From contig DROS01000060.1 in NCBI GenBank assembly GCA_011321815.1, forward strand, positions 1 to 58,079: a stretch of 58,079 nucleotides of DNA, given 5' to 3'. The position numbers and the translations under genes are program-made. This DNA comes from Gammaproteobacteria bacterium. Lineage in GTDB: Bacteria; Pseudomonadota; Gammaproteobacteria; SZUA-152. The notes beneath the pieces were generated by a model, which worked only from the letters and a program-made list of their open reading frames with translations, was not told the origin of the DNA and ran no database searches. Below are positions 1 through 9,897 of this stretch, one piece after another (within the stretch, counting starts at the first letter, position 1; every line of letters starts with the position of its first letter).

Positions 1-55
1 CCAGGTGGTGGCTTACACGCCAGAACACATTTCAGAATAAATTTTGGAGAAAAAC

Positions 56-1051
56 ATGAAGACTAAAATAATCCGATTTAATGAAACAGGAAATGCGGAT
101 GTGCTCAAAATCGATACCGTGCCAATAGCCGAACCCGGCGAAGGTAAGGTACGCCTTAAAGTATCTGCTATTGGTTTAAACCGCGCCGAAGTTATGTTCC
201 GCGAGGGTCAGTATCTTGAAACACCGGAATTTCCTTCGCGGCTGGGTTATGAAGCCAGCGGTATTGTCGAGGCAGTGGGATCAGGTGTTCATAACGTAAA
301 AACCGGCGACAAGGTAAGCACGATTCCGGTTTTTTCCATGGGACAATATGGTGTTTACGGCGAACACCCAATCGTGCCCAGTCATGCGGTTACCCACTAT
401 CCCGATAACCTGACACCGCTTGAAGGCGCATCAATCTGGATGCAATACATAACAGCCTTTGGCGCACTTATTGAGTTTGGGCAATTGAAAAAAGGAGATT
501 CTGTACTGATTACCGCAGCAAGCAGCAGCGTCGGGTTGGCCGCCATTCAGATTGCTAAGTCCGTTTCAGCCATTGTCATCGCCACCACGCGCGGTGCCGA
601 CAAAAAAGACTTCCTGCTTAACGCCGGTGCGGATCACGTTATTGTGACTGATGAGGAAGACCTGGTGGATAGGGTGATGACAATTACTTCCGGTAAAGGT
701 GTGAATATTGTTTTTGATCCCATTGGCGGCCCCATACTGGATGCACTCGCAAATGCGGCTGCGCCCGGTGGTTGTATTTTTGAGTACGGTGCCTTGTCTC
801 CAGAACCTACACCTTTTCCGTTATTCTCAGCCCTTGGAAAGGGGCTGACAATTCGTGGTTATACATTGTTTGAAGTTACTAAAAACAATGAAAGGCTGAC
901 TCGCGCCAAAACCTATATCTACGAGCGCCTGCAAACAGGTGCGCTAAAGCCGGTGATTGACCGCATCTTTCATTTTAATGATATCGCGGATGCACATCGG
1001 TACATGGAGTCTGGAAAACAGAAAGGGAAAATTGTTGTAACGGTTGGGTAA
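56..1051 (+). CDS. MDR-family NAD(P)H:quinone/alcohol oxidoreductase
   Basis: A 331-residue medium-chain dehydrogenase/reductase. The N-terminal GroES-like fold carries GYEASGIVEAVGSGV (about residues 68-82), and the Rossmann domain carries SVLITAASSSVGLAAIQIAK, the usual nucleotide-binding stretch of quinone oxidoreductase-like members. The zinc-ligand GHE motif is replaced by GYE, so this is probably a zinc-independent quinone/enone reductase; the substrate cannot be told. I start at the ATG at 56 because GGAG at 46-49 lies six bases upstream; the in-frame TTG at 44 overlaps that Shine-Dalgarno sequence. It lies 51 bp upstream of an Old Yellow Enzyme gene, suggesting a shared role in reducing electrophilic compounds. 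Confidence 0.85.
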   Translation: MKTKIIRFNETGNADVLKIDTVPIAEPGEGKVRLKVSAIGLNRAEVMFREGQYLETPEFPSRLGYEASGIVEAVGSGVHNVKTGDKVSTIPVFSMGQYGVYGEHPIVPSHAVTHYPDNLTPLEGASIWMQYITAFGALIEFGQLKKGDSVLITAASSSVGLAAIQIAKSVSAIVIATTRGADKKDFLLNAGADHVIVTDEEDLVDRVMTITSGKGVNIVFDPIGGPILDALANAAAPGGCIFEYGALSPEPTPFPLFSALGKGLTIRGYTLFEVTKNNERLTRAKTYIYERLQTGALKPVIDRIFHFNDIADAHRYMESGKQKGKIVVTVG

Positions 1052-1102
1052 ACTCACATCGGATAACAAAACCTGACCAGGGTAAATTATTGGAACATCA
1101 CA

Positions 1103-2167
1103 ATGACTGGATTATTTACTTCAATCAAACTAGGCCCCTATGAGCTACCCAACCGTATTGTTATGGCCCCGATGACTCGATGTCGTATTGATGCTGACGG
1201 GGTGCCTGCCGATATGAATGCAACCTACTACGCCCAGCGCGCCTCTGCGGGACTGATTATCAGTGAAGCCTGCGCCATCTCGGCTCAGGGTGTTGGTTAC
1301 GCCAATACACCCGGCATCTACAACGAGGCGCAGGTCGAGGGCTGGCGCAAAGTAACCCAGCGGGTTCACAACAAAGGGAGCCGCATTTTTTTGCAACTCT
1401 GGCACGTGGGTCGTATTTCTCATCCCTCGTTGCAACCTGATGGAAACTTGCCAGTGGCCCCGTCCGCCATTCGACCGGCAGGAAAGGCATTTACCTATGA
1501 TGGGCCACTACCCTTCGTTATACCGCGTGCGCTGAGGACTGAAGAAATTGCTGGTATCGTTGCTGATTATCGAGATGCCGCCAAAAAAGCCCTCGACGCT
1601 GGTTTTGACGGTGTCGAGATACATGCCGCGAACGGCTATCTGATCGACCAGTTCCTGCGTAGCAGCACCAATCAACGGGAAGACGCATATGGAGGTTCCG
1701 TGAAAAACCGGATACGTTTTTTGTCTGAAGTTGTCAGTGCCATTTCTGAGGCCTGCGGAACAGCACGAGTGGGTGTGCGGTTATCACCAGAAAACCATTT
1801 CAATGACATTTTTGATGATGCCCCACAAACACTATTCGAAAATGTAATCGACCATTTAAATTCACTTGGACTTGCCTATGTACACATTGTTGAAGGCGTC
1901 ATTCACTCATCAGGTAAAATCAAAAAAACATTCAATTACGGTAAGCTCCGGGCACGTTACCAGGGACAATATATGGCCAATAATGGTTACGGCAAAAAAC
2001 GCGCAGAAGCAGCCCTGTCCACCGGATCAGCCGATTTAATCTCCTTCGGCACCCCCTTCATTGCCAATCCCGATCTACCCAACCGGCTTGCCCAGAACCT
2101 ACCACTGAATAAGATGGATGAATCAACCTTTTACGTTGGTGGCGTAAATGGATATATTACATATTAA
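1103..2167 (+). CDS. Old Yellow Enzyme family NADH:flavin oxidoreductase (NemA-like)
   Basis: A 354-residue FMN-dependent ene-reductase. It begins with the family pattern LFTSIKLGPYELPNRIVMAP, has QLWHVGRISHPS near residue 100, the substrate-binding EIHAANGYLIDQF with the His/Asn pair, and NQREDAYGGS. The C terminus TFYVGGVNGYITY matches the NemA/xenobiotic reductase subgroup, and its length is typical (about 360). Members reduce activated C=C bonds, nitro-esters or N-ethylmaleimide with NAD(P)H in the cytoplasm. It probably forms a two-gene unit with the upstream dehydrogenase. The exact substrate is not readable from sequence. Confidence 0.9.
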   Translation: MTGLFTSIKLGPYELPNRIVMAPMTRCRIDADGVPADMNATYYAQRASAGLIISEACAISAQGVGYANTPGIYNEAQVEGWRKVTQRVHNKGSRIFLQLWHVGRISHPSLQPDGNLPVAPSAIRPAGKAFTYDGPLPFVIPRALRTEEIAGIVADYRDAAKKALDAGFDGVEIHAANGYLIDQFLRSSTNQREDAYGGSVKNRIRFLSEVVSAISEACGTARVGVRLSPENHFNDIFDDAPQTLFENVIDHLNSLGLAYVHIVEGVIHSSGKIKKTFNYGKLRARYQGQYMANNGYGKKRAEAALSTGSADLISFGTPFIANPDLPNRLAQNLPLNKMDESTFYVGGVNGYITY

Positions 2168-2479
2168 AATAACGACTAACGCCAAACAAAACCGTATTAC
2201 ACTTTTCCTCAATTATTTGCAATCAGCTGCCGTGGTTGCCGGGAATAAAACCGTCGTAGGCGAATAGTGTTCCAATGCCATAATAGCGACCACGTTACGT
2301 GCAATAAAAACTGCAAAAAACGTCAACGCCATTCACGCAAACTCGTTGCCGTCAAAAATCTGTTTGAGCGCCTGTACCTGTTTAATTGCGTTACCTGTAG
2401 AATGCGTCATTACTATGTCATGTTACCCGTGGACTACTCACACGTTGACGACACTGGACAGATGCAAGGATAGACGATC
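2168..2479. other. Intergenic region upstream of the complex I-like operon
   Basis: A 312-bp gap between the ene-reductase and nuoA-like genes. It contains a 68-codon GTG-initiated open frame (2267-2473) without family resemblance or Shine-Dalgarno, which I do not call. The promoter of the downstream eight-gene operon should be here, but I cannot point to a confident -35/-10 pair. Confidence 0.5.
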
Positions 2480-2842
2480 ATGAGCACACTGGCACAATAT
2501 GGACTGTTACTGGGCCTGACTGTCGGCACGATTGGGCTTGTGCTCAGTTTGTATGCACTTGCCCGCGCCATTGGCAAGGCGCGCACGGAATCGGGTAAGG
2601 ATGTACCTGCAACGGCCGGGCAGTTGTCACGGGACCCTGTCTGGGTGCGTTATCACGCGCGTTATTACGGCTACGCATTATTGTTTCTGGCCTTCGATAT
2701 GGAAATGGCCTACATGTACCCCTGGGCCGTGGTGTACAAGCAGGTAGGGCTGGTTGCCCTGCTTGATATGGGGGTGTTTCTGGCGATCCTCTTTCTGGGG
2801 CTGCTGTATGGCTGGAGTCAGGGTGCGCTGCGTAGACAATGA
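2480..2842 (+). CDS. nuoA: NADH-quinone oxidoreductase subunit A-like protein
   Basis: A 120-residue protein with three membrane segments, recognisable as NuoA by FDMEMAYMYPWAVVYK, which aligns with the conserved FDVE..FLYPWA of the second helix. In canonical NuoA the loop after helix 1 carries a YECG motif with an invariant Cys; here that loop reads KDVPATAGQLSRDP and the whole protein has no Cys. In complex I this subunit lies next to NuoH and NuoJ near the quinone cavity. It is the first gene of the operon; the next ORF starts 13 bp downstream. Its presence argues for complex I ancestry rather than a formate hydrogenlyase, which lacks NuoA. Confidence 0.88.
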   Translation: MSTLAQYGLLLGLTVGTIGLVLSLYALARAIGKARTESGKDVPATAGQLSRDPVWVRYHARYYGYALLFLAFDMEMAYMYPWAVVYKQVGLVALLDMGVFLAILFLGLLYGWSQGALRRQ

Positions 2843-2855
2843 ACGGAGACGCTAA

Positions 2856-4859
2856 ATGATAACCGGTGCCCGACACGGAAAACTGTCCGGATTGCGACGG
2901 CTGCTCGCGACTGCGATGGCCCGTGATCTTAAGGTGTTCGTCATCCCTGGCCCCGATATTGCGCGCGCCCACGGCCTGGACATCAATGCAGCAGGGCTGC
3001 AGATGGTTGCCAGTCCACGCCACGCCAGCGTGCTGCTGGTGATTGGCGCGATACCCCCTGCATTGCGCGAGGCCGCAACCGTTATTTATGCCCAGATGGC
3101 GCGGCCGCGGGCATTGTTTGTGCTCGGCACAAACGCATTATTGTCACCCCTGCCAGACGCTGACATGACGGCAGAACTTTCTCAACGGGATCTCATCGAA
3201 GGCGTACAACAGCTGCGTCAGTTATTTTCTGCGCATGCCTTCCGCCCGGACATATCCGACTTCGACGCGCCGGTGCTGCAAATCCGCCTCGAATATACCT
3301 GTCCCATGCATCCGGAAGTCATACAGGATGAACCCGGCTCCTGTCCCAAATGCGGCATGACCCTGGTACCACGCGAAACACAAGCCAACATGGAGCACGC
3401 ACATATGGAACAGCAACAAACTGACTCGGGTACAGACGTGCAAATGGCATCCACTCATGAGCACCAACATATGGCCGACGACACACCGGCATCCGTGGTA
3501 TACACCTGCCCCATGCACCCGGAAGTCGTGCAGGATGAACCCGGCTCCTGCCCCAAGTGCGGCATGTTTCTGGAGCCGCGTGAGGTGAAATCTGAATCAA
3601 CGCATGAACATCAGCACCAACACCAGCACATGGCCGATGATACACCGGCACCTGTGGTGTACACCTGCCCCATGCACCCAGAGGTCGTGCAGAACGAACC
3701 CGGCTCCTGCCCCAAGTGCGGCATGACCCTGGTGCCACGCGAGACACAAGATACCCACGAACACGGCGACACGGATTCCCACGCTAACCACACCGGCATG
3801 GACCACAGCGCCATGAATCATGATGAAATGGATTTCATGTCCATGGTCGATGTCACCAAGGACCTGCCGCGCAGCACGGACGGTCTGCCAATGGAATGGA
3901 TTGATGCTCCCTTCGGACCTTTTTTCCCCGGCCTGCCCGGCGGGCTGTTGTTGTCACTGACCCTTGATGGTGACACGGTGGCCAGCTCCGGTGCCCTCTC
4001 GCTAACGGAAAGTATGAACCTGCTGGCACATTCGCCCATGGACAGCACAGATTTTATGGAACAACTGGCGAATATGGACCCATTGACCCCAGTCGCTTAC
4101 CGGCTGCTGGCCTGCCGGGCGCTGGAAAATGCGGCGGGCATAAATGTGCCTGCTGATACCGCACGCGCACGTGCCGGTGCGCTGGAGCGGGAGCGGATCA
4201 CCAGCCATCTGGGTTGGCTGACGTTGTTTGCACAGCAAACCGGCTTTGACTGGCTGATGCGCCGCGCCGGATCACTGCAACTAAAATTCCAGCACGCCAG
4301 CCTGGAACAGATCGTGGCGCTAAAACCTGCGATACAAACGCTGATCAAGCGCCTGCAACGCACACTGCTGCTGAAATCACGCACCGTCGGCATCGGCCGG
4401 CTGATGCCCGAGGCCACAATGCGCGGTCCGGTGGCGCGTGCGGCTGGCCTGCATGACGATGCGCGCAGTGCGGACCAGACATTCACCACGCTGGGATTCA
4501 CGCCGGCCGGACGGAAAGAAAGTGACGCATTTGCCCGCCTGCACGTTCGCCTTGATGAGATCACACACAGTCTGATGCTCATTGAAGCGGCGGGCGCGAT
4601 GGAGTCGCCAACACTGCTGCCGGTGGGCACAGCATCCGGAACAGGTGATGCGACGGTGGAAACACCGCGTGGCCCGGCTCGCCTGCAATTGACCCTGACG
4701 CACGGTCAGGTCAGCGCGGCACAACTGGAAACACCGTCAACCCCCCATCTCGACCTCGTTGACCCGCTAATGGAACAACAGGAGCTGGGGGATGCACTGG
4801 TGGCTGTGGGTTCCCTGGATCTGTCACCCTGGTCTTCGCAACAAACGTTTCCGCAATGA
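2856..4859 (+). CDS. Fusion: NuoB-like domain, three heavy-metal-binding domains, degenerate NuoD-like domain
   Basis: A 667-residue protein of unusual make-up. Residues about 20-125 resemble the NuoB/hydrogenase small-subunit fold ([20 protein letters not shown], then [15 protein letters not shown] where NuoB has P+.VIA.G.CA), but there is no Cys before residue 149, so the N2 cluster ligands are absent. Three CPMHPEV...GSCPKCGM modules (about 147-172, 216-242, 269-293) match the heavy-metal-binding domain of P-type ATPases and Cus proteins; His/Met-rich linkers separate and follow them. Residues about 340-667 resemble NuoD/group 4 hydrogenase large subunits: [65 protein letters not shown]. 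The RICGIC motif is missing, and the terminal DPCxxC is replaced by DLSPWSS. It overlaps the NuoH-like gene by 4 bp. It cannot hold the usual FeS or NiFe centres; a metal-responsive role is inference. Confidence 0.85.
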   Translation: MITGARHGKLSGLRRLLATAMARDLKVFVIPGPDIARAHGLDINAAGLQMVASPRHASVLLVIGAIPPALREAATVIYAQMARPRALFVLGTNALLSPLPDADMTAELSQRDLIEGVQQLRQLFSAHAFRPDISDFDAPVLQIRLEYTCPMHPEVIQDEPGSCPKCGMTLVPRETQANMEHAHMEQQQTDSGTDVQMASTHEHQHMADDTPASVVYTCPMHPEVVQDEPGSCPKCGMFLEPREVKSESTHEHQHQHQHMADDTPAPVVYTCPMHPEVVQNEPGSCPKCGMTLVPRETQDTHEHGDTDSHANHTGMDHSAMNHDEMDFMSMVDVTKDLPRSTDGLPMEWIDAPFGPFFPGLPGGLLLSLTLDGDTVASSGALSLTESMNLLAHSPMDSTDFMEQLANMDPLTPVAYRLLACRALENAAGINVPADTARARAGALERERITSHLGWLTLFAQQTGFDWLMRRAGSLQLKFQHASLEQIVALKPAIQTLIKRLQRTLLLKSRTVGIGRLMPEATMRGPVARAAGLHDDARSADQTFTTLGFTPAGRKESDAFARLHVRLDEITHSLMLIEAAGAMESPTLLPVGTASGTGDATVETPRGPARLQLTLTHGQVSAAQLETPSTPHLDLVDPLMEQQELGDALVAVGSLDLSPWSSQQTFPQ

Positions 4860-5752
4860 CGACAGCCGTACTATTGTTGCTGCTGGCGTTTGGCGCCTAT
4901 CTGGTTGCGGTGCTCGAAAACTGGGCCACCAGCGGACGCTTCCAACTGGCCACCCCCGCGTTTTCCGCCCTGGCCCTGCTGGGACGCGAATCCGTGCTGC
5001 CGCGCAAACCCGACCGGATCTTTTTCGAGGTGGCCCCCACTCTGCTGTTGATTTCGGCGGTACTGGCGGCGGCGGTTATCCCCCTGACCCCCAACCTGAT
5101 CATCACCGATCTGGCCACTGGCGCGCTGTTCATCAACGCCGCGCTGGTGTACGTGCTGGTGGCCCTGATCATGGCAGGCTGGGGACCCAACGGGGCCTAC
5201 GCCATGATCGGTGGCTGGCGTTTTCTCGGTCAGCTGATCGCCTACGCCATGCTCATTGTCATGCCCATTACCGCCGTGGTGATGCGCGCCGAATCGCTGC
5301 TGACCACACAGATCGTGGTTTCACAGGCGGGCCTGTGGAATATCGTTTATCAACCTGTGGGCTTTGTGCTGTTTTTCATCGCCGCCATGGCCCTGGCCTT
5401 TCTGCCGCCGTTTGATTTAACTACCGCAAAAGGTGAACTGGCTGGCGGTGTGGAGGCCGAATATTCCGGCGTTCGGCTGGCGGTCTTCCGTTTGGGACGT
5501 CTGGTACTGATTATCACCCTGGCCGCGGCCACCGTGGTTTTTTATCTCGGCGGATGGCAGGGGCCCTGGCTGCCACCCTGGGCCTGGAGCGCCATTAAAA
5601 TACTGGCCGTGACCGCCATCATGTTGCTGGCCGGGCGTTATATGCCACGCATCCGCGAGGCCAACCTGCTGAGTTGGTGCTGGATGTTTGGCATCCCGCT
5701 GGCGCTGCTGAACATCTTCCTCGTGGGTGTGCTGGTGCTGGTATTTTCGTAA
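4856..5752 (+). CDS. nuoH: NuoH-like membrane subunit
   Basis: A 298-residue protein with about eight membrane helices, similar to NuoH/HyfC, the subunit that joins the membrane arm to the peripheral arm at the quinone site. The signature loop reads [22 protein letters not shown], matching canonical PFDLPEAEGELVAG..TEYSG, but the P-E-A-E acidic part is replaced by T-T-A-K. The ATGA overlap with the upstream fusion gene suggests coupled translation and 1:1 assembly. It is shorter than NuoH of E. coli (325). Canonical proton- or quinone-related glutamates are only partly kept, so normal quinone chemistry is uncertain. Confidence 0.87.
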   Translation: MTTAVLLLLLAFGAYLVAVLENWATSGRFQLATPAFSALALLGRESVLPRKPDRIFFEVAPTLLLISAVLAAAVIPLTPNLIITDLATGALFINAALVYVLVALIMAGWGPNGAYAMIGGWRFLGQLIAYAMLIVMPITAVVMRAESLLTTQIVVSQAGLWNIVYQPVGFVLFFIAAMALAFLPPFDLTTAKGELAGGVEAEYSGVRLAVFRLGRLVLIITLAAATVVFYLGGWQGPWLPPWAWSAIKILAVTAIMLLAGRYMPRIREANLLSWCWMFGIPLALLNIFLVGVLVLVFS

Positions 5753-6291
5753 TGACCGCGCAAATGTTCTTCATCGGTTTCTTCGGACTGGCCTCGGTGT
5801 GGTTCGGCATCGTTGTGTTCCGCACCTTTTCCATGGTGCGCTCTGCCCTGGCATTGTTGTTTTCACAAACCGCCCTCGGCGCCATGTTCCTCAGCATGCA
5901 GGCGGAATTCCTCGGCGTATTGCAGATCATGATGATGGCCACCGAAATGAGCATCATGGCCATCTTCATGGTGATGTTCATGATGGACCCGGGTGGGCTT
6001 GGCGAGATGGACATGACCCATCAGAAGCGCCTGTCGCTGGGCGCCGGGATTGTGGCCTTTGTGGCTGCCGTGGCGGTGGCCGTGTTTGTTGACTGGGGCC
6101 CTATCGCCGACGTTGCGCCGGATGCCGCGCAACAAACCGTTGATCTTGGCCTTGAACTGCTGGGACGTTCCATGCTGATTTTTGAAACCGCGGGCATCAC
6201 CATTCTCACCGCCATGATTGCCGCCACCGCCGTGGCCATACCGCCGGTCAAACGCAAGCCGTCAAAGGGAGCCACGCATCATGAGCATTGA
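5752..6291 (+). CDS. nuoJ: NuoJ-like membrane subunit
   Basis: A 179-residue membrane protein with about five helices. I place the start at the ATG at 5752, which shares its A with the TAA of the nuoH-like gene (TAATG); an upstream in-frame ATG at 5674 would lie inside nuoH. The third helix, FLGVLQIMMMATEMSIMAIF, corresponds to the pi-bulge helix of NuoJ (normally FLAVVQVLVYAGAIMVLFLF); the conserved Tyr/Gly of that helix are replaced by Met/Ala. The C terminus is His-rich (GATHHEH). Divergence is high, but position and topology fit NuoJ. Confidence 0.82.
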   Translation: MTAQMFFIGFFGLASVWFGIVVFRTFSMVRSALALLFSQTALGAMFLSMQAEFLGVLQIMMMATEMSIMAIFMVMFMMDPGGLGEMDMTHQKRLSLGAGIVAFVAAVAVAVFVDWGPIADVAPDAAQQTVDLGLELLGRSMLIFETAGITILTAMIAATAVAIPPVKRKPSKGATHHEH

Positions 6292-6592
6292 GTTACTGCT
6301 CGCACTCATTACCGGCGCGGCATTGTTCGGTGTCGGCATCTACGGCGCGCTGTCGCAGACCAATCTGGTGATGATCATGATGGGCGTAGAACTGATTCTT
6401 GCCGGGGCCATGGTCAACCTGCTGGCGTTCTGGCGTTATCTGCACCCGGACAACCCGGCCGGACAGATGTTTGTGCTGATCATCATGACCGTGATGGCCA
6501 TCGAGATGGCCGTGGGTTTTGGCGTGGCCATTGCCCGCTTCCGCGCCAAAGGCTCGGTGGAGATGGAAGAAGCCACGGAGTTGAAGGGGTGA
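6281..6592 (+). CDS. nuoK: NuoK-like membrane subunit
   Basis: A 103-residue protein with three membrane helices, the standard NuoK size. The two conserved membrane glutamates are present in MMGVELILAGAMVNLL (helix 2) and MTVMAIEMAVGFGVAIA (helix 3), so the proton path of this subunit looks intact. The start is the ATG at 6281, preceded by AAAGGGAG; it overlaps the nuoJ-like gene by 11 bp. It ends in GTGA, whose GTG starts the NuoL-like gene. Confidence 0.9.
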   Translation: MSIELLLALITGAALFGVGIYGALSQTNLVMIMMGVELILAGAMVNLLAFWRYLHPDNPAGQMFVLIIMTVMAIEMAVGFGVAIARFRAKGSVEMEEATELKG

Positions 6593-8412
6593 ACCTCATC
6601 GCCATTGCCATACTTGCGCCTCTTGTGGCGGCAGTGCTTATCCTGTTGCTGCGGCGCGCGCCTGCCGCGCTGTCACTGCTGGGCACAGTAATCGGCCTGA
6701 TCGCCAGCATCGGCCTGCTAACCAATGCCTTTGCCGGCGTGGCGGGCGCATTGACCCTGCCCGGCCTGCCGGACATGCCGCTGCTGCTGGTGGCCACACC
6801 ACTGACCGCCCTGCTTTCAACCCTGGTGGCGGTGATCTGCATCTTTGTAATGATTTACGCCGTTGGCTACATGAAAAAGGACGACGAAAAAGTTCGCTTT
6901 TCTGCCACCCTGTTGTTATTCGCTGCGGCCATGCAGACCTTGGTGCTCGCCGGTGACTGGATTTTGCTGCTCGCCGCATGGGAACTCATTGGCCTGAGCA
7001 GCTACCTGTTGATCGGCTTCTGGTATCGACGACCGGGTGTCACCTCCGCAGCCACCCGCGCCTTCATGGTGACCCGCAGCGCGGACCTGGGACTGTATAT
7101 TGCGGTGTTCATTCTCATCGCCACTACCGGCAGCAGCGACATCGCCACCACGCTGAACACGGGCGGCAGTGCAGCGATTGTCGCCGGACTTTTGCTACTG
7201 GTGGCCGCCATGGGGAAATCGGCACAAACCCCCTTGCACGACTGGTTGCAACGCGCCATGGCCGGGCCCACGCCGGTATCAGCACTGCTGCATTCCGCCA
7301 CCCTGGTGGCCGCCGGCGCCATTCTGCTGATCCGCACAGCCCCCATGTTGCCTGCGGAAACCCTGCTGGTGATCGGCATCGTCGGCGGCATCACCACCGT
7401 GGTCACCGGCCTCATCGCGCTGGGTGAAAATGATCTCAAACGCCTGCTGGCGGCATCCACCTCCAGCCAGTACGGGCTGATGTTGTTGGCGGTGGGTGCG
7501 GGTGTGCCACTGGCGGCGCTGCTGCATTTGATTGCCCATGCCGCCATTAAAAGCGCCCTGTTCCTCGGTGCGGGCGTGTTCCAGCACAGCCGCGACGGCA
7601 CGACATTCGGCAAACTGGAGGGTGCCGGACGAGACCAGCCACGCATATTTTTTGGTTTTGCGCTGGCGGCATTGGCGCTGGCGGGTATCCCGCCGCTGAG
7701 CGGTTTCTTTTCCAAGGATGCCATCATTGCCGCCTCGCTGGCCTCGTCCGATGCATGGCTGCTGGCGAGCTTCGCCCTGGCAGGCACCCTGCTAACCGGT
7801 GCCTACATGGCCCGGGCATTGAGCATCCTGTGGCACGGTGACCGCCAGAAACGCAGCATACCGGGGCTGGGCTGGATGGGTGCCGGACTGGCTGGGCTGG
7901 TCACCCTGGCCGTCATTCTGGGCGCTTTTTTTCCATCCATCGAAACATTGCTGCGTGCATCACTGGCTGAAGATGAAAACACCCTCGCGCAAATCCTTGG
8001 ACTGAGTGCGGCACTGAGTGGTCTGGCACTGGGCTGGTTTATTTCAGGGGAACGCCTGCTGGGACCACTGTTGCCCTGGTCACAACGGGGTTTTGCCGTG
8101 GCCGGTGGTATGGACAATCTGCTGGTGCGCCCCGCCTTCGCCATTGCCCGCCGCTGTGAAAAACTGGAGCGCAGCCTGTACACCGGCGTGCTGGCCGTGG
8201 GGCGGCTTGGGCTCAATATTGGGCGAGGTGCGCGCTTCGGTGACGAACGCGGCATCGACGGACTGATCTTTGCCCTGGTGCGGGGCACGATCAATCTTGG
8301 CAATCGCGCCCGTACTTTGCAGAGTGGTCTGATCCATCGTGAGATGGCCATCACCGTGGTGGGTGCAGCGCTGATTTTTGCCATCCTGTTTATTCCCTTA
8401 CTGTTTTTTTAA
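6589..8412 (+). CDS. nuoL: NuoL-like proton-translocating antiporter subunit
   Basis: A 607-residue membrane protein of the Mrp-antiporter/NuoL class. It keeps the helix-5 Glu in LLLAAWELIGLSSYLLIGFW and the Lys/His motifs in MGKSAQTPLHDWLQRAMAGP followed by TPVSALLHSATLV. The C-terminal extension (about 530-607) with a last hydrophobic segment is consistent with the lateral helix that clamps the membrane arm. It starts with GTG in a 4-bp overlap with the nuoK-like gene. The proton-channel residues of this subunit appear intact, in contrast to the missing redox modules. Confidence 0.92.
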   Translation: MNLIAIAILAPLVAAVLILLLRRAPAALSLLGTVIGLIASIGLLTNAFAGVAGALTLPGLPDMPLLLVATPLTALLSTLVAVICIFVMIYAVGYMKKDDEKVRFSATLLLFAAAMQTLVLAGDWILLLAAWELIGLSSYLLIGFWYRRPGVTSAATRAFMVTRSADLGLYIAVFILIATTGSSDIATTLNTGGSAAIVAGLLLLVAAMGKSAQTPLHDWLQRAMAGPTPVSALLHSATLVAAGAILLIRTAPMLPAETLLVIGIVGGITTVVTGLIALGENDLKRLLAASTSSQYGLMLLAVGAGVPLAALLHLIAHAAIKSALFLGAGVFQHSRDGTTFGKLEGAGRDQPRIFFGFALAALALAGIPPLSGFFSKDAIIAASLASSDAWLLASFALAGTLLTGAYMARALSILWHGDRQKRSIPGLGWMGAGLAGLVTLAVILGAFFPSIETLLRASLAEDENTLAQILGLSAALSGLALGWFISGERLLGPLLPWSQRGFAVAGGMDNLLVRPAFAIARRCEKLERSLYTGVLAVGRLGLNIGRGARFGDERGIDGLIFALVRGTINLGNRARTLQSGLIHREMAITVVGAALIFAILFIPLLFF

Positions 8413-8427
8413 CCAGGAGAAAGCCGA

Positions 8428-9897
8428 GTGCTTCCCATTGTATCCATCACCCTGTTTCTGCCGCTGCTCGGCGCGTTGCTCATCATGGCCCTGCGCAAGA
8501 CATCGACGCAGGCCATACATGCTATCGGTATCATTACCAGCGGACTGACCCTGCTGGGATCGCTGTGGATGTGGTCGCGCGGTGTCAACGAAACAGGTTT
8601 CGCCCAGCTCGAAGAGCTTGACTGGATGCCTTCCATTGGTGCCGCCTATCGCGTGGGCGTGGACGGCATCAGTCTGCCCCTGGTGCTGTTGACCACCCTG
8701 CTGTTTTTCCTGACCTTAATTTATTCGGCCAAGGTAAAGGAACGGCCACAGGCCTTCGTGGTGTTGATGCTGTTACTGGAAACCGCCGCCATCGGCACCT
8801 TCACGGCGCTGGATGCGATCCTGTTTTATGTGTTCTTTGAAGTGTCGCTGGTCTCCATGTACTTCATGATTGCAGGCTGGGGACACGAAGACCGTCAGCG
8901 CGCCGCGCTGATGTTTTTCATCTATACCCTGTTAGGTAGCCTGCCATTATTGCTGGCGATACTCGGGCTGTATCTGGGCAGCGAGCCGCATACCTTCGAC
9001 ATGCGCGTGTGGATCAACAACCCACCTCTGGACGGCCTGGCCGCCATGCTGGCATTGATTGCCATGCTGTTCACCTTTGCGGTCAAAACACCGGTGTTTC
9101 CGTTTCACACCTGGCTGCCCGCCGCGCATGTGCAGGCACCTGCGGCGGGCAGCGTGATCCTCGCCGGGGTGATGCTGAAATTCGGCACCTACGGACTGGT
9201 GCGGTTTGCACTGCAAATGACACCGGATGCATTTCGCGATGCGGGTATTGTCATCCTGATATTCGGTGTGGTCGCTGCCCTTTACGGTGCCTTTGCCGCG
9301 CTGGCGCAGAGTGATATCAAACGCCTCATCGCCTATACCTCGGTTAATCATATGGGCTATGTCATCGTCGGTGTGGCCATCGCCGCACTGGCGCTGGATC
9401 CGGCAATTCGGGCCACGGCACTGGACGGTTCCGTATTGCAAATGGTCAGCCACGGACTGGTCACCGGCGCCCTGTTTTTTCTGGTCGGCATGTTGCAGGA
9501 TCGCGCCCATACGCGCGAAATGGACCAGTTCGGCGGCCTGTTGAAAATAACGCCCATACTCGGCTGGTCCTTTGTGCTGGCCGCCTTCGCCTCACTGGGC
9601 CTGCCGGGACTGGCGCACTTTCCGGCCGAGTTCCAGATATTTCTGGTGACACTGCAAGTCGAACCGGCAGCCGTGATCGTGATTCTTGGCATCGTCATCA
9701 CCGCTGGCCTGTATCTGCGGGCCATTGGCAAAGTCTTCCTCGGTGAGCCAAACGAAAAATGGCTGGCGATGAGTGATCTGAATACGCGCGAGGTACTCAC
9801 CCTGGCGCCGCTGTTGATACTGATCATCGTCGTGGGCATTGCACCGGCCCTGGTGCTGGATATGATTCACAAAACCACCGCAGCGTTACAGTTCTGA
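8428..9897 (+). CDS. nuoM: NuoM-like proton-translocating antiporter subunit
   Basis: A 489-residue subunit of normal NuoM length with about 14 helices. The key Glu is in FYVFFEVSLVSMYFMIAGW, and the Lys-containing helix is in FAVKTPVFPFHTWLPAAHVQ, followed by APAAGSVILAGVMLKFG, which is diagnostic of NuoM. The GTG start at 8428 has AGGAG at about 8415-8419. The stop overlaps the next start (TGATG). It is inferred to form one of three antiporter modules in the membrane arm. Confidence 0.93.
   Translation: MLPIVSITLFLPLLGALLIMALRKTSTQAIHAIGIITSGLTLLGSLWMWSRGVNETGFAQLEELDWMPSIGAAYRVGVDGISLPLVLLTTLLFFLTLIYSAKVKERPQAFVVLMLLLETAAIGTFTALDAILFYVFFEVSLVSMYFMIAGWGHEDRQRAALMFFIYTLLGSLPLLLAILGLYLGSEPHTFDMRVWINNPPLDGLAAMLALIAMLFTFAVKTPVFPFHTWLPAAHVQAPAAGSVILAGVMLKFGTYGLVRFALQMTPDAFRDAGIVILIFGVVAALYGAFAALAQSDIKRLIAYTSVNHMGYVIVGVAIAALALDPAIRATALDGSVLQMVSHGLVTGALFFLVGMLQDRAHTREMDQFGGLLKITPILGWSFVLAAFASLGLPGLAHFPAEFQIFLVTLQVEPAAVIVILGIVITAGLYLRAIGKVFLGEPNEKWLAMSDLNTREVLTLAPLLILIIVVGIAPALVLDMIHKTTAALQF

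Noticed and set aside
2267-2473. 68-codon Cys-rich open frame before nuoA
   Set aside because: GTG start without Shine-Dalgarno, no resemblance to known proteins, Cys/His spacing irregular; likely chance.
3292-3745. Threefold DNA repeat that could be a CRISPR or minisatellite
   Set aside because: It is the coding sequence of the three metal-binding modules, with about 200-bp and 160-bp spacing; no CRISPR features.
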